Shown piece after piece: positions 22,657-31,259 of a stretch of 53,373 nt of DNA; within the stretch, counting starts at the first letter, position 1; the number at the start of each line of letters is the position of its first letter. Both the position numbers and the translations under genes were made by a program. The notes beneath the pieces were generated by a model. That model saw only the letters and a program-made list of their open reading frames with translations. It was not told where the DNA came from and did not search any database. Origin of the DNA: Clostridiales bacterium UBA1248 (lineage in GTDB: Bacteria > Bacillota > Clostridia > Oscillospirales > CAG-272); the NCBI GenBank assembly GCA_002308615.1, contig DBWC01000015.1:1-53373 (forward strand). The letters run 5' to 3'.

Positions 22657-23862
22657 TTATATGAACTCGAAGCCATAAAGCTCTCCGTCGTCACAAAATC
22701 CGATGACCAGCTCGTATTGTCCGTCAAAGCGGCCGATCTCCGTGACGCCGCCGTCCGTTTTTGTATGACATACCGGTTTTCCTCCGGCGTATACGTTTAT
22801 GCGGCCGCCGCTGCCGTCGGCTCTGAAGCCTTTTGCGCCGTCAAGCGCAGCGTACCGGTAAACTGCGCGGTCGCCGTGTTTTGCCGAAACGAGACCGAGC
22901 CTGTCACCGCCTATTCTGACGTTTCCGTACAGACCGCACACGGTATTCGCTTTGATATACTCGCCCGTCCCGAATCCGCCGGAGGTCATTCCGACCTCGT
23001 CGATCGTGCAGTCGTCGGATATCTGTATCCTCTCCGCACAGACGTGACGGGAAAACTCAGAACCGTGCGTGGAACGGTGATAAAACACGTACCACTGACC
23101 GTTAAAGCGTGCTATGCTCCCGTGATCGTTCCACGTGCCGGGATCGCAGCCGTAATTGTCGATTATCACGCCGCGGTACACGAATCCGCTCTGCGGATGA
23201 TCCGATACGGCGTAACCGAGACACGTCGCCATGCCGCCGGGTCTAATATCTTTATGGCGGTGAGTGTCGGTATATACGAAAACGTATTTTCCGTTTATCT
23301 TTTTTACCGAACTGCCCTCGTGAAAATCGTGCTCCGCCACGGACAAGGGCTGTGTTATACTCGATTTATCTATGCTTATCATATCGGGATTGAGCTTTGC
23401 CGAGCGAACTTTGTCGAACTGCCCCCAGTAGATATACGCCTGCCCGTCATCGTCGATGAAAACGGCGGGATCTATGCCGTCTTCTCCGTTAAGATCGAGC
23501 CGGCAGACGTCTTTGAAGGGACCGTACGGCAGCTTTGATGATGCGACGCCGCATCTGCCGTCCGGTATGCAGTAGTAAAGATAATATACGCCGTCTTTAT
23601 ATGCGCAGTCAGGCGCGTACAGCGCCTTGTACGGGCAGTCAGCCGCCCAGCCGATATCGGCGAAGCTGAAAGAAACGCCGTGGTCGACCCATTTTATCAT
23701 ATCGTCTGACGAATAAACGTGGTATTCTCCGCTGCAGTATGTTTTTGCGCCGCGGATATCATACGAGCCGTACAGGTATATCCTTCCGTCGTCCCACACG
23801 TGCGCTTCAACGTCGGGAACGAATATGTTTTCATCAAGCAGAGGATTGCGTATAACTTCCAT
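22657..23862 (-). CDS. GH43 glycosidase with C-terminal beta-sandwich
   Basis: A 401-aa cytoplasmic five-bladed beta-propeller enzyme, likely an alpha-L-arabinofuranosidase or beta-xylosidase. Catalytic candidates are Asp17 (NIFVPDVEAHVWDDG), Asp131 (GIDPAVFIDDDG) and Glu182 (FHEGSSVKKINGKYVF). Residues about 315-401 form a carbohydrate-binding-like sandwich (YRYAALDGAKGFRADGSG, VTEIGRFDGQYELVIGF). The start is set at MEVIRNPLL, which has GGAG 8 bases upstream and lies 13 bases behind the previous gene; the frame is open 69 codons further up, but that would overlap the preceding GH43 gene. Fifth intact gene counting from xylB's side of the operon order; the GH95 relic follows by 14 bases. Confidence 0.88.
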   Translation of the reverse strand: MEVIRNPLLDENIFVPDVEAHVWDDGRIYLYGSYDIRGAKTYCSGEYHVYSSDDMIKWVDHGVSFSFADIGWAADCPYKALYAPDCAYKDGVYYLYYCIPDGRCGVASSKLPYGPFKDVCRLDLNGEDGIDPAVFIDDDGQAYIYWGQFDKVRSAKLNPDMISIDKSSITQPLSVAEHDFHEGSSVKKINGKYVFVYTDTHRHKDIRPGGMATCLGYAVSDHPQSGFVYRGVIIDNYGCDPGTWNDHGSIARFNGQWYVFYHRSTHGSEFSRHVCAERIQISDDCTIDEVGMTSGGFGTGEYIKANTVCGLYGNVRIGGDRLGLVSAKHGDRAVYRYAALDGAKGFRADGSGGRINVYAGGKPVCHTKTDGGVTEIGRFDGQYELVIGFCDDGELYGFEFI

Positions 23863-23875
23863 AGTTTTGCTCCGT

Positions 23876-25129
23876 TTACGGTCTGATTTTTGTAAATCTG
23901 AAATCTTCGAACCTCGCCGCCTCCTCAGCTTCAGATCTGAACACGAAACAGAGGTTGTGGCTGCCGTACGTGTTTTCAAGCTCGAGCCTGAAAGTTTCGA
24001 ATCTGTCAAAGCCGCCGGTCGATCCGACTTTGAGACAGCCGAGCACGGCGCCGAACGGACTGTTCTCACGTATTTCTATCGTGCAGGGCTCATCGTTCCC
24101 GTTAGACACGCGCAGCTCTATCGGCGCGTTGAAACGCATACGCTCTACGTTCTGATAATACAGATACGAGCCGTTTTTGATTCCGCGAAGCTCAAACCCT
24201 TCCGCGTTTTCTTTCTTATATATCCCGTCCGAGGCGGCGAAATACCATTCGCCCTTTATCACGTCCCAGTTCGCGTCGTAATGGCCCACGCCGTTTATTT
24301 TGATGAACTCGTCCGTCGCTATCATCCCGTTATCCTTATAATGCGCGTAAACGATCTTGGTGGTGCGGTAATAAGGGTCTACCTTCTCATCGCCCAGGTT
24401 CTCGGGTATGCCGTAGGTGAAATACGTTTGATTGTGATACGTAAAGAACGTGCCGTGATCTGTCGTATGATCATACATGAATTTTCCGTGGAACGTATAA
24501 GGGCCGTAAATGTTGTCCGACGTTGCAAGCCGCGCCTCGTGAGTGTTAAGATAATATACGCCGTTATGCTTCGTCAGCCAGCACGCGTCGCTGTCCCAGT
24601 TCGGCTCGAGCCCTACCGGTCTCGGCTCCTCCGCCAGCGATATCATATCTTCATTCAGGCGCGCGATATAGTATTTTTTACCGATACACGTGAAGCCGAA
24701 CATTATGTAAGGCGTTTTGTTCTCATCGTCGTCGATGAATACGGTCGGATCGTAGCACGCGGTATCGACCATGCCTTTCGGTATGAGCGGCTTTCCGAGC
24801 GCGTCCTTATACGGTCCGCCAGGTCCGTTCTCACTCACCGCAACGCCGATAAGATACTGCTGATACGAAAAATACATATAGTATTTCCCGTTTCTCTCCG
24901 CCGCGTCGGTCGCGTAGCACTCCTCACATTTGCCTAAAAACGTGTCCTCGGGGCGAAGCGTATATTCGAGTTTCCAGTTGAGCAGATCGTCTGAGGAAAA
25001 GATCCTCCAGTCGTCCATTCTGAAAATCGGCTGCCCCGGTCCTCTGTCGTGCGTGGTGAACATATACGCGCGCCCGTTGAATATATGCACGTGCGGATCG
25101 CACACGCCCTTGTTATGGATTATCCTCAT
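23876..25129 (-). CDS. GH43-family protein with an Asp in the acid position
   Basis: A 417-aa cytoplasmic protein with a GH43-type propeller (about 1-290) and a CBM6-like sandwich (about 310-415; YYQNVERMRFNAPIEL, FETFRLELENTYGSHNLCF). Expected catalytic residues Asp11 (GVCDPHVHIFNG) and Asp127 (CYDPTVFIDDD) are present. At the general-acid site the usual EGPW/EAPW reads DACW, giving Asp181 instead of Glu. This may reduce or change activity, or the alignment may be off by a few residues. One base separates it from xylB and 13 from the next GH43. The ribosome site GGGAGA lies in the end of xylB. Confidence 0.82.
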   Translation of the reverse strand: MRIIHNKGVCDPHVHIFNGRAYMFTTHDRGPGQPIFRMDDWRIFSSDDLLNWKLEYTLRPEDTFLGKCEECYATDAAERNGKYYMYFSYQQYLIGVAVSENGPGGPYKDALGKPLIPKGMVDTACYDPTVFIDDDENKTPYIMFGFTCIGKKYYIARLNEDMISLAEEPRPVGLEPNWDSDACWLTKHNGVYYLNTHEARLATSDNIYGPYTFHGKFMYDHTTDHGTFFTYHNQTYFTYGIPENLGDEKVDPYYRTTKIVYAHYKDNGMIATDEFIKINGVGHYDANWDVIKGEWYFAASDGIYKKENAEGFELRGIKNGSYLYYQNVERMRFNAPIELRVSNGNDEPCTIEIRENSPFGAVLGCLKVGSTGGFDRFETFRLELENTYGSHNLCFVFRSEAEEAARFEDFRFTKIRP

Positions 25130-25130
25130 A

Positions 25131-26534
25131 TCATATCTCCCTTAGCAGCGGATAAAGCTTTCTGTAAGTCTCAAACCCTTTATTATATTTTTCGTGTATG
25201 TCTTTATCGGGTACCGCGGCGAGACGCTTTCTGACGGTCGCTTCGGCGCACGATATAAGATCGGGATATTCGCCGCAGCCGACCATCGCGAGCATCGCCG
25301 CGCCGAACTGCTCGGTCTCCGTAACGTAAATCTCTACGCCGAGCACGTTTGACACGACGTTTTGCCACAGCGGACTTTTCGCGCCGCCGCCGCACAAAAC
25401 GGCCGACTCAACGCTGACGCCGCCCGCTTCTATGCAATCGCGAAGGGCGTAGGCGACGCCCTCGTAAACGGCCAGACACATATCCTCGCGGCTCGTCTCC
25501 GCCGACAGTCCGACGAACGCGCCGCGTGCGTTGACGTCGTTATGCGGACAGCGCTCGCCCGTAAGGTACGGCAAGAAATATACGCCGGTGTCCGCCGCTT
25601 TTTCAAGCGTGAATCCGTCGTAATCCGTCTTCAGGATCCGTTTGGTCCACCAGTCGTCACAGCTTGCGGCGGACAGGATACAGCCCATCAGATGATATTT
25701 TCCGTTGCTATGGCAGAAATTATGTAAAACCTTGCCCGCGCCGGGTTTATATTCGTCGCACGGCAGGAATACGGTGCCGCTCGTGCCGAGGGAGATACTG
25801 CAGTCGCCGTCTTTAAGCGTTCCCGTACCGACGGCGGAGGCGGCGTTGTCTCCCGCGCCCGCGCACATAACGGCGTTTTTAAGCCCGAATTCCGTCTTTA
25901 ATTTGCCCGTTATCTCATAGCTTTCGTACAGTTTCGGGAGCATATCGACGGTCATACCGCAAATCCCGCACATTTTCTCCGACCATTTTTTATGCTCCGC
26001 GTCGAGCAGGAGCATTCCCGCCGCGTCGGAGTAGTCTGTCGAGAAAACACCGGTGAGCATATAAGCGAGATAGTCCTTCGGAAGACAGATCTTTGTGCAT
26101 TTTGCAAAGTTTTCCGGCTCGTTTTCTTTCACCCAAAGAATTTTCGGCGCGGTAAAGCCCGGGAACGCCGTGTTGCCCGTTTCCTCAAACGTTTCTGAAA
26201 TGACGTTTAAATAATTCGTCTGCTTTTCGCTTCTGCCGTCGTTCCAGAGGATCGCGGGGCGTATCACTCTGTCGTTTTCGTCGAGCATTACGAGCCCGTG
26301 CATCTGCCCGGCAATGCTGACGCCTTTTATATCGTCCTCAATGCCTTTTGACAAGGCCTCCAATATTTCGACCGCCGCGTTATACCAGTCCGCCGGGTCC
26401 TGCTCGCTGTAATTCGGCGCGGGATTGCCTACTCCGTATTTTACGCTGTGGCTGCCGTAAACTTTTCCGAATTTATCAACCACCGAGCCCTTGCACGAGC
26501 TCGTCCCGAGGTCGATGCCTATATAATAATTCAT
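25131..26534 (-). CDS. xylB: Xylulokinase
   Basis: A 467-aa FGGY-family sugar kinase converting D-xylulose to D-xylulose-5-phosphate with ATP. N-terminal MNYYIGIDLGTSSCKGSVVD, the MHGLVMLDEND motif and RPAILWNDGRSEKQ are xylulokinase features. The second domain has AGAGDNAASAVGTG, SLGTSGTVFLP and the ATP-site block AVLCGGGAKSPLWQNV. The protein is slightly shorter than the usual 490-500 residues but lacks no motif. It lies one base after the GH51 gene with GGGGG as ribosome site. With xylA it feeds xylose into the pentose phosphate pathway. Confidence 0.92.
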   Translation of the reverse strand: MNYYIGIDLGTSSCKGSVVDKFGKVYGSHSVKYGVGNPAPNYSEQDPADWYNAAVEILEALSKGIEDDIKGVSIAGQMHGLVMLDENDRVIRPAILWNDGRSEKQTNYLNVISETFEETGNTAFPGFTAPKILWVKENEPENFAKCTKICLPKDYLAYMLTGVFSTDYSDAAGMLLLDAEHKKWSEKMCGICGMTVDMLPKLYESYEITGKLKTEFGLKNAVMCAGAGDNAASAVGTGTLKDGDCSISLGTSGTVFLPCDEYKPGAGKVLHNFCHSNGKYHLMGCILSAASCDDWWTKRILKTDYDGFTLEKAADTGVYFLPYLTGERCPHNDVNARGAFVGLSAETSREDMCLAVYEGVAYALRDCIEAGGVSVESAVLCGGGAKSPLWQNVVSNVLGVEIYVTETEQFGAAMLAMVGCGEYPDLISCAEATVRKRLAAVPDKDIHEKYNKGFETYRKLYPLLREI

Positions 26535-26535
26535 T

Positions 26536-28299
26536 TTATACCCCCTTGATCTTTTTCAAATTCATAAATATAACGCTGTTGCCGTATATCGTTTTTTCGT
26601 CTTTTATCAAATCGTATTCATCGCTGTTAAAGCTGAAATCACGTACGGCTATCTGATAACTTGACGTTATCTCGTAGCCTTGTACCGATATTTCACACGG
26701 AGCCTCGTCTCTGTTTATCACAGACATATATAACTCGCCTTCGTGTTCGGTACATAAAACGTCAAGCGCAGCATCGGCAGTACACGCGCAAACGTTTCCG
26801 TTTTTATGGTTTTGCATCAGCTTAAACAGTACTCCCGACGAATCCGTTTTGCAATCCGCGCCGTTAACCGTTATCATACCCTCGTTTATCGGCATAAAGA
26901 ATCTTGCCTCACGAATGTGATATTTTTCCGCGTTGTGTGCAAAAAAGTGCATTTGATATGCATTTGACAGTAAAAGCGCGTTGTTCGAGCCGCTCCCCCA
27001 ACAGAAATTCCATTCGTCGACGCAGATCTTGACTTTGTCCCAAACGGCAGAAAACAGCTCGTTTTTATAAAATTCAAGTCCCTCGTCCGTATCGTGTAGA
27101 TACGTATGCTTCAAACGTTCGCACGCAGCCGCACCGTCAGACTCCGCCGTCGGTCCCGTGCCGTAATACCAGTGGTAAGAAACGTACCCGTACGGGCAGT
27201 CAAGGCGCTCCATAAACGCTTTGCTCCAAGGCTGTAAATGTTTATCCGAAACAAGTCCGATCACAGCTTTTATATCCGGGTCAACCGTCATCATCGACTT
27301 TACTATTTCATTCGTTCGCTCCGCCGCCAAACCTCCGTCAAACCTGTAAGGACCGCCGAAATAGTATGATTCGTTTCCTATATACCATACTTTTATATCA
27401 AACGGAGCAAATCCAAGCGCCTCGCGTATCGCGCCGTATTCGGTATCGGCCCCGCCGTTACAGTATTCTATAAGGCAGCGTGCGTCCTCACCGTCTGACT
27501 GCAGATGGCTTACCGTGTATTCGGGCTCCGCGCCTATCTCACGGCAAAGCATTATGAATTCGTTTAACCCGATCTCAACGCAATCCTGATGATACGTATC
27601 GCGCAGCATAAAGGCTTTGCTTCTGCCGTCCACGGGCTTGCGGAACTGCGGCGCTTTGAGACTTTCCCTCCACTCAAAATGGTCAGCGTAGCAGCCGCCG
27701 GGAAAACGGACGGCAGCAGGCGAAAGCTCGCGAAGAGCCTCGATCACATCGCGCCGCATACCGTAAAAATAGTCCGTCGGAAGTAACGACGCCTCAAATA
27801 CCGCCGCCTCGCCGAAAACGTTTATATAAAACGTTTCGTTATCTGCGTCCTCTCCGTCAAACGTGAAAGACAGTTCTTTATATTTGAAATCGTCTGAGAC
27901 TAATTCAAACGTCTTTTCGTGCGACGAGACGCCGAGCGTGACAGTTACCTCGGCGGAGAGCGCTTTTACCCACGCTTTTGCCTCGTATTGCTTACCCTTG
28001 CGCAGAGCGATCAACTCGGACTTTTGCCGCATCGTGCCGTCATTTAAAATAACGTAATTACTGTCGCACAGGCTGTCCCGCGGGTGATCCGTTACACGTA
28101 TTGCGCCGTTACAGTCCCATCCGTCAACGGAATCCTCGCCCGCGTACAGTTTTCTGTTATTTAACATCTGCGCGCAGATACCGCCGTAAAAGCCCTTGCG
28201 CGTGACCTCCGTATTTATCCCGAAAAGTCCGTTCTCAAAACTGAATTTCGGACCGTTTAAATCGGGTATAATACGTTTTATTGCTGTCGCTTTTTGCAT
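26536..28299 (-). CDS. GH51 alpha-L-arabinofuranosidase
   Basis: A 587-aa cytoplasmic retaining enzyme that releases L-arabinose from arabinoxylan or arabinan fragments. An N-terminal beta domain (about 20-175) precedes the barrel. The acid/base is Glu310 in VWYIGNESYYFGG and the nucleophile Glu429 in KICVDEWNFCWG. AVRFPGGCYADHFEWR and SYHWYYGTG are typical barrel motifs. A C-terminal beta region (about 500-587) completes it. It has no signal peptide. The ribosome site is AAGGAG. It follows the GH99-like lipoprotein by 33 bases and precedes xylB by one. Confidence 0.92.
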   Translation of the reverse strand: MQKATAIKRIIPDLNGPKFSFENGLFGINTEVTRKGFYGGICAQMLNNRKLYAGEDSVDGWDCNGAIRVTDHPRDSLCDSNYVILNDGTMRQKSELIALRKGKQYEAKAWVKALSAEVTVTLGVSSHEKTFELVSDDFKYKELSFTFDGEDADNETFYINVFGEAAVFEASLLPTDYFYGMRRDVIEALRELSPAAVRFPGGCYADHFEWRESLKAPQFRKPVDGRSKAFMLRDTYHQDCVEIGLNEFIMLCREIGAEPEYTVSHLQSDGEDARCLIEYCNGGADTEYGAIREALGFAPFDIKVWYIGNESYYFGGPYRFDGGLAAERTNEIVKSMMTVDPDIKAVIGLVSDKHLQPWSKAFMERLDCPYGYVSYHWYYGTGPTAESDGAAACERLKHTYLHDTDEGLEFYKNELFSAVWDKVKICVDEWNFCWGSGSNNALLLSNAYQMHFFAHNAEKYHIREARFFMPINEGMITVNGADCKTDSSGVLFKLMQNHKNGNVCACTADAALDVLCTEHEGELYMSVINRDEAPCEISVQGYEITSSYQIAVRDFSFNSDEYDLIKDEKTIYGNSVIFMNLKKIKGV

Positions 28300-28332
28300 A
28301 TCGTCTCCTTATGCTGTTTTACACCGTCTTTA

Positions 28333-31239
28333 TCATTTATAGAAGCGTATCGACATAATTGCAATGAACGTGCCGGCGGGATTGTGTACCGAAACCCATA
28401 CGTCGCCGTTATAATCAACGTCGGTTAAGTCCACGACCGCAACTCTTGCGCCCGCGGCCCACGAACGCTCAACGAAAACCATATCCGTATGCGCTATATC
28501 GCCGTCAAATATATCTTTTTTATCATAACCGTACGTTTGGTTGTCGCTCTTGAGGCCTATTGCAAGAGAGGACGCTTGTTCAAACCGGTCGCGCGTTATA
28601 TCGCTGCCGTCGCAGCAGTATTCTATCTGCACTCTGGAATACTGCGAGAGGTCTACACTGCCGAGATATGCGCTGAAACCGTATTCAAGATACATAAACG
28701 GCTCGTATATCCCTTGCGGGTGACTTTCTTTTACGTATCCTTTCTGATCGCTCATTTTGGAAATATCGACCGTCCACGCGGGCAGCTCCGTCAAGCCTTC
28801 GTCGGGCGTGATATAATAGAATTCATGATCGCCGCCGAGGCTCAAAACCGGCTTTTCGCCCTTACATTCCGCGTATTCGACGCGAATTTTGTGATAGCCT
28901 TTTTCAAGGATAATGCCGCCTTTTACCGTCTTTGTCTTGTCTGTCGATTTCGGATCGTACGAGCCGTCGGCGATAAGTCTTCCGTCGATAAACAGCTTTA
29001 CGCCGCCGCTATACGTTATTTCAAAATCATATTTTTTGATCTCGCCGGCGTTGAAATAACCTTCATACACCGCGCCGGTATTGCCGCCATCGGGCAGCGC
29101 GTCTGCTGATATTTTGTCCGTTTCCGTATAACCCGAAAACAGCGCGTCAATAAGTCTGAAATCGGGCTGAGCCGGGTAATTTTCGGGCAAAGGATAAAGC
29201 GACAAAAGCAGTCCGCTTTTCACCTCGTCAGTAAGTTCGATACCGCGCATACCGCAGATACCGTTTTCACGCTTTTGCAATATATTCTCGCCCTCGCCGG
29301 TATACGCAATTTCAAGCCGTGCGGCATAATCGTTGCGGCGTTCCGGCGCGCTGTCCCCCGTGGTGAACCACGCTTCAAGGTCATAAATATCGATGACGTT
29401 GTCAAGCCAGTGGAAATTGATGTTGACCGCCTCGCCCGTAAGTCCGAGGAGAGAGCGCGGCACCGTTATCATCATTCTGTCACCCTTTGCAGCGTATGAA
29501 ACGGAGCCCGTCTCCCGCCATACGCCGTCCTTATATGCGCAGAGCGTTGTAACGGTATCGGATATTACATCATAGTTTATCAGGTAATCGTAGCCCTCCC
29601 AGCCTGTCGATTTATTATTATCCGCGTCAATAAACAAAAGCATCCAGTTCGGTGAATCTTTATACGGCGTTATATCTGCGGTGGCGCGGACGTAAAAATA
29701 TACGTTTGATTTATCCGCCGTTATACGCGCCTCGACTATGTCGTTTCTTCCCGTGTCGTTTACGTATTGTATTTTGCCCGTCGTATCGGGATGGTCGCGG
29801 CGCGACGTATCGCCTTCAAAATCGGTATATACGGGGTAAATATTCTCCCATTTTTCAAAAACGTCCCCGTCCGTTTCATTCATCGTATGAGCGCCCGACG
29901 CGCCATCTGCGGGCAACACGCCCTTGAAACGGCGGATTATCGAGCACATTTGATAGAAATAATTATCAGTAAATCCGCCCTTCATCGGCTCGATATCGCG
30001 GGAAAACTCCGGGTTGAACTGGTCGACGAAGCCGGTGTCAGTATATTGTTCCACCGTGAAATTCTGCGCGACCCACTCATTCCAACGCGAGATAAGAAGC
30101 ACCTGACACTCGGGGTTTTCCTTAATCAGCTGCTTATAAGCGTTTTCAAACACCGTGCCCTTTCCCATCGTATCCGTTTCAAGAAACGAGTTAAGATAAT
30201 TTTTCGCCGATTTTGAGCCGCTTCTGCCGGCGCCGTAATTGGCGAAGCCCGCGCAGCCTATGCCTGTACATTCCGCCGTTTTCTCGTTTTCAACCCAGCC
30301 GTAGCCGTAGCCGAAATTGACTAAACGGTTGTCCTCCCAGTACATCTCGCTGTACTTATCGGGACTTACCCAAGCTTTGCGGAACGTCAGCTTGTCTTTA
30401 TAGGATCCGTCGTCAAGTATCGGGAAAGTACCGTCGTCCGTCGGTTTTATCATCGCGAGCGGCTTGCCCTCCCAGTAAAACCAGAGATCGGCGTATTTTT
30501 CATCCGTCATAAACGTTTTATAGAATTTTCCAGTGTCGCCGTTGCCTTCAATAGACGTGCCGAAGCACCACGGCACGACGTACGGCGTCATCTGCCCCTC
30601 GGCTCGAAGCTGTAAGCAGGTGTCTAAAAACACCTTCATCGCGTTTTCATACAGATAGCCGTTCGTCATGTCAAAATACAGAAAATCAACGCCCACCATA
30701 GCGAAATAATACATATCGCGTCTTATCTGCCACACGTCGTCGGCGCGGTGATAGCCGGTCTCCGGCTCCGACCACCAGCAAAAGCTCCAGCGCGGACCGA
30801 AATCCGGCTTGTACGGGTTAACCGCGAGCGATTTTGCGTTGTCGTTGTCGCAGGTCGAGCCGACCGTCCAAAGCGAATAAAACAACCCGACGTACTTGCC
30901 CGCCTTCGGCAGCCCCGCCTCCTCAGACGTCGGCAGAGCGCGCCCGAGCGCGTCAGTCGCGACCTCATTATAGTTTGTTATAATTATCTGCGGCGACGCG
31001 CCTTTCTCGGTCAAAATCTGCCCCTCGGGCGACGCGGGCGTGAACGTCAGAAACTCACGGCTCAGCGTCGGCGGAGTTTCCGGTTCGTTGTTTTCTTCTT
31101 CCGTTTCGCTCTGTACCGCTTTCGTTGTGTCATTATTCATTGTTGTTTCCTCATTTGTTTCGTTGCTGCATGATACCGAGATAAGCATAAGAGCTCCAAG
31201 TAAACATATAAATAATTGTCTGAAAATACATTTACTCAT
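28333..31239 (-). CDS. Lipoprotein with GH99-like barrel, CBM9-like and PA14-like domains
   Basis: A 968-aa lipoprotein (lipobox SVSC, lipid on Cys24). A Thr/Glu-rich spacer precedes a GH99/WbsX/GH71-like barrel (about 95-440) with KYVGLFYSLWTVG, VDFLYFDMTNGYLYE and LLISRWNEWVAQ. About 490-650 is CBM9-like (FIDADNNKSTGWEGYDYLIN, ITVPRSLLGLTG). About 690-820 is PA14-like (YEGYFNAGEIKKYDFEI, KLFIDGRLIADGSYD, EKGYHKIRVEY). A last sandwich ends the protein. It is the only secreted enzyme candidate of the xylan operon and probably acts on polysaccharide at the surface; the cleaved bond is unknown. The 893-aa protein at 41324 is its relative, sharing FNPEFSRD and TGWE-YDYxLN. The ribosome site is GAGGT, 20 bases behind xylA. 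Confidence 0.82.
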   Translation of the reverse strand: MSKCIFRQLFICLLGALMLISVSCSNETNEETTMNNDTTKAVQSETEEENNEPETPPTLSREFLTFTPASPEGQILTEKGASPQIIITNYNEVATDALGRALPTSEEAGLPKAGKYVGLFYSLWTVGSTCDNDNAKSLAVNPYKPDFGPRWSFCWWSEPETGYHRADDVWQIRRDMYYFAMVGVDFLYFDMTNGYLYENAMKVFLDTCLQLRAEGQMTPYVVPWCFGTSIEGNGDTGKFYKTFMTDEKYADLWFYWEGKPLAMIKPTDDGTFPILDDGSYKDKLTFRKAWVSPDKYSEMYWEDNRLVNFGYGYGWVENEKTAECTGIGCAGFANYGAGRSGSKSAKNYLNSFLETDTMGKGTVFENAYKQLIKENPECQVLLISRWNEWVAQNFTVEQYTDTGFVDQFNPEFSRDIEPMKGGFTDNYFYQMCSIIRRFKGVLPADGASGAHTMNETDGDVFEKWENIYPVYTDFEGDTSRRDHPDTTGKIQYVNDTGRNDIVEARITADKSNVYFYVRATADITPYKDSPNWMLLFIDADNNKSTGWEGYDYLINYDVISDTVTTLCAYKDGVWRETGSVSYAAKGDRMMITVPRSLLGLTGEAVNINFHWLDNVIDIYDLEAWFTTGDSAPERRNDYAARLEIAYTGEGENILQKRENGICGMRGIELTDEVKSGLLLSLYPLPENYPAQPDFRLIDALFSGYTETDKISADALPDGGNTGAVYEGYFNAGEIKKYDFEITYSGGVKLFIDGRLIADGSYDPKSTDKTKTVKGGIILEKGYHKIRVEYAECKGEKPVLSLGGDHEFYYITPDEGLTELPAWTVDISKMSDQKGYVKESHPQGIYEPFMYLEYGFSAYLGSVDLSQYSRVQIEYCCDGSDITRDRFEQASSLAIGLKSDNQTYGYDKKDIFDGDIAHTDMVFVERSWAAGARVAVVDLTDVDYNGDVWVSVHNPAGTFIAIMSIRFYK

Positions 31240-31259
31240 AGTTTTTACCTCGTTTAAGT

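Noticed and set aside
22717..24937. Long plus-strand open frames across the two GH43 genes (273 and 370 codons)
   Set aside because: They are shadows of the minus-strand GH43 reading frames, in a GC-biased codon context, with no domain motif.
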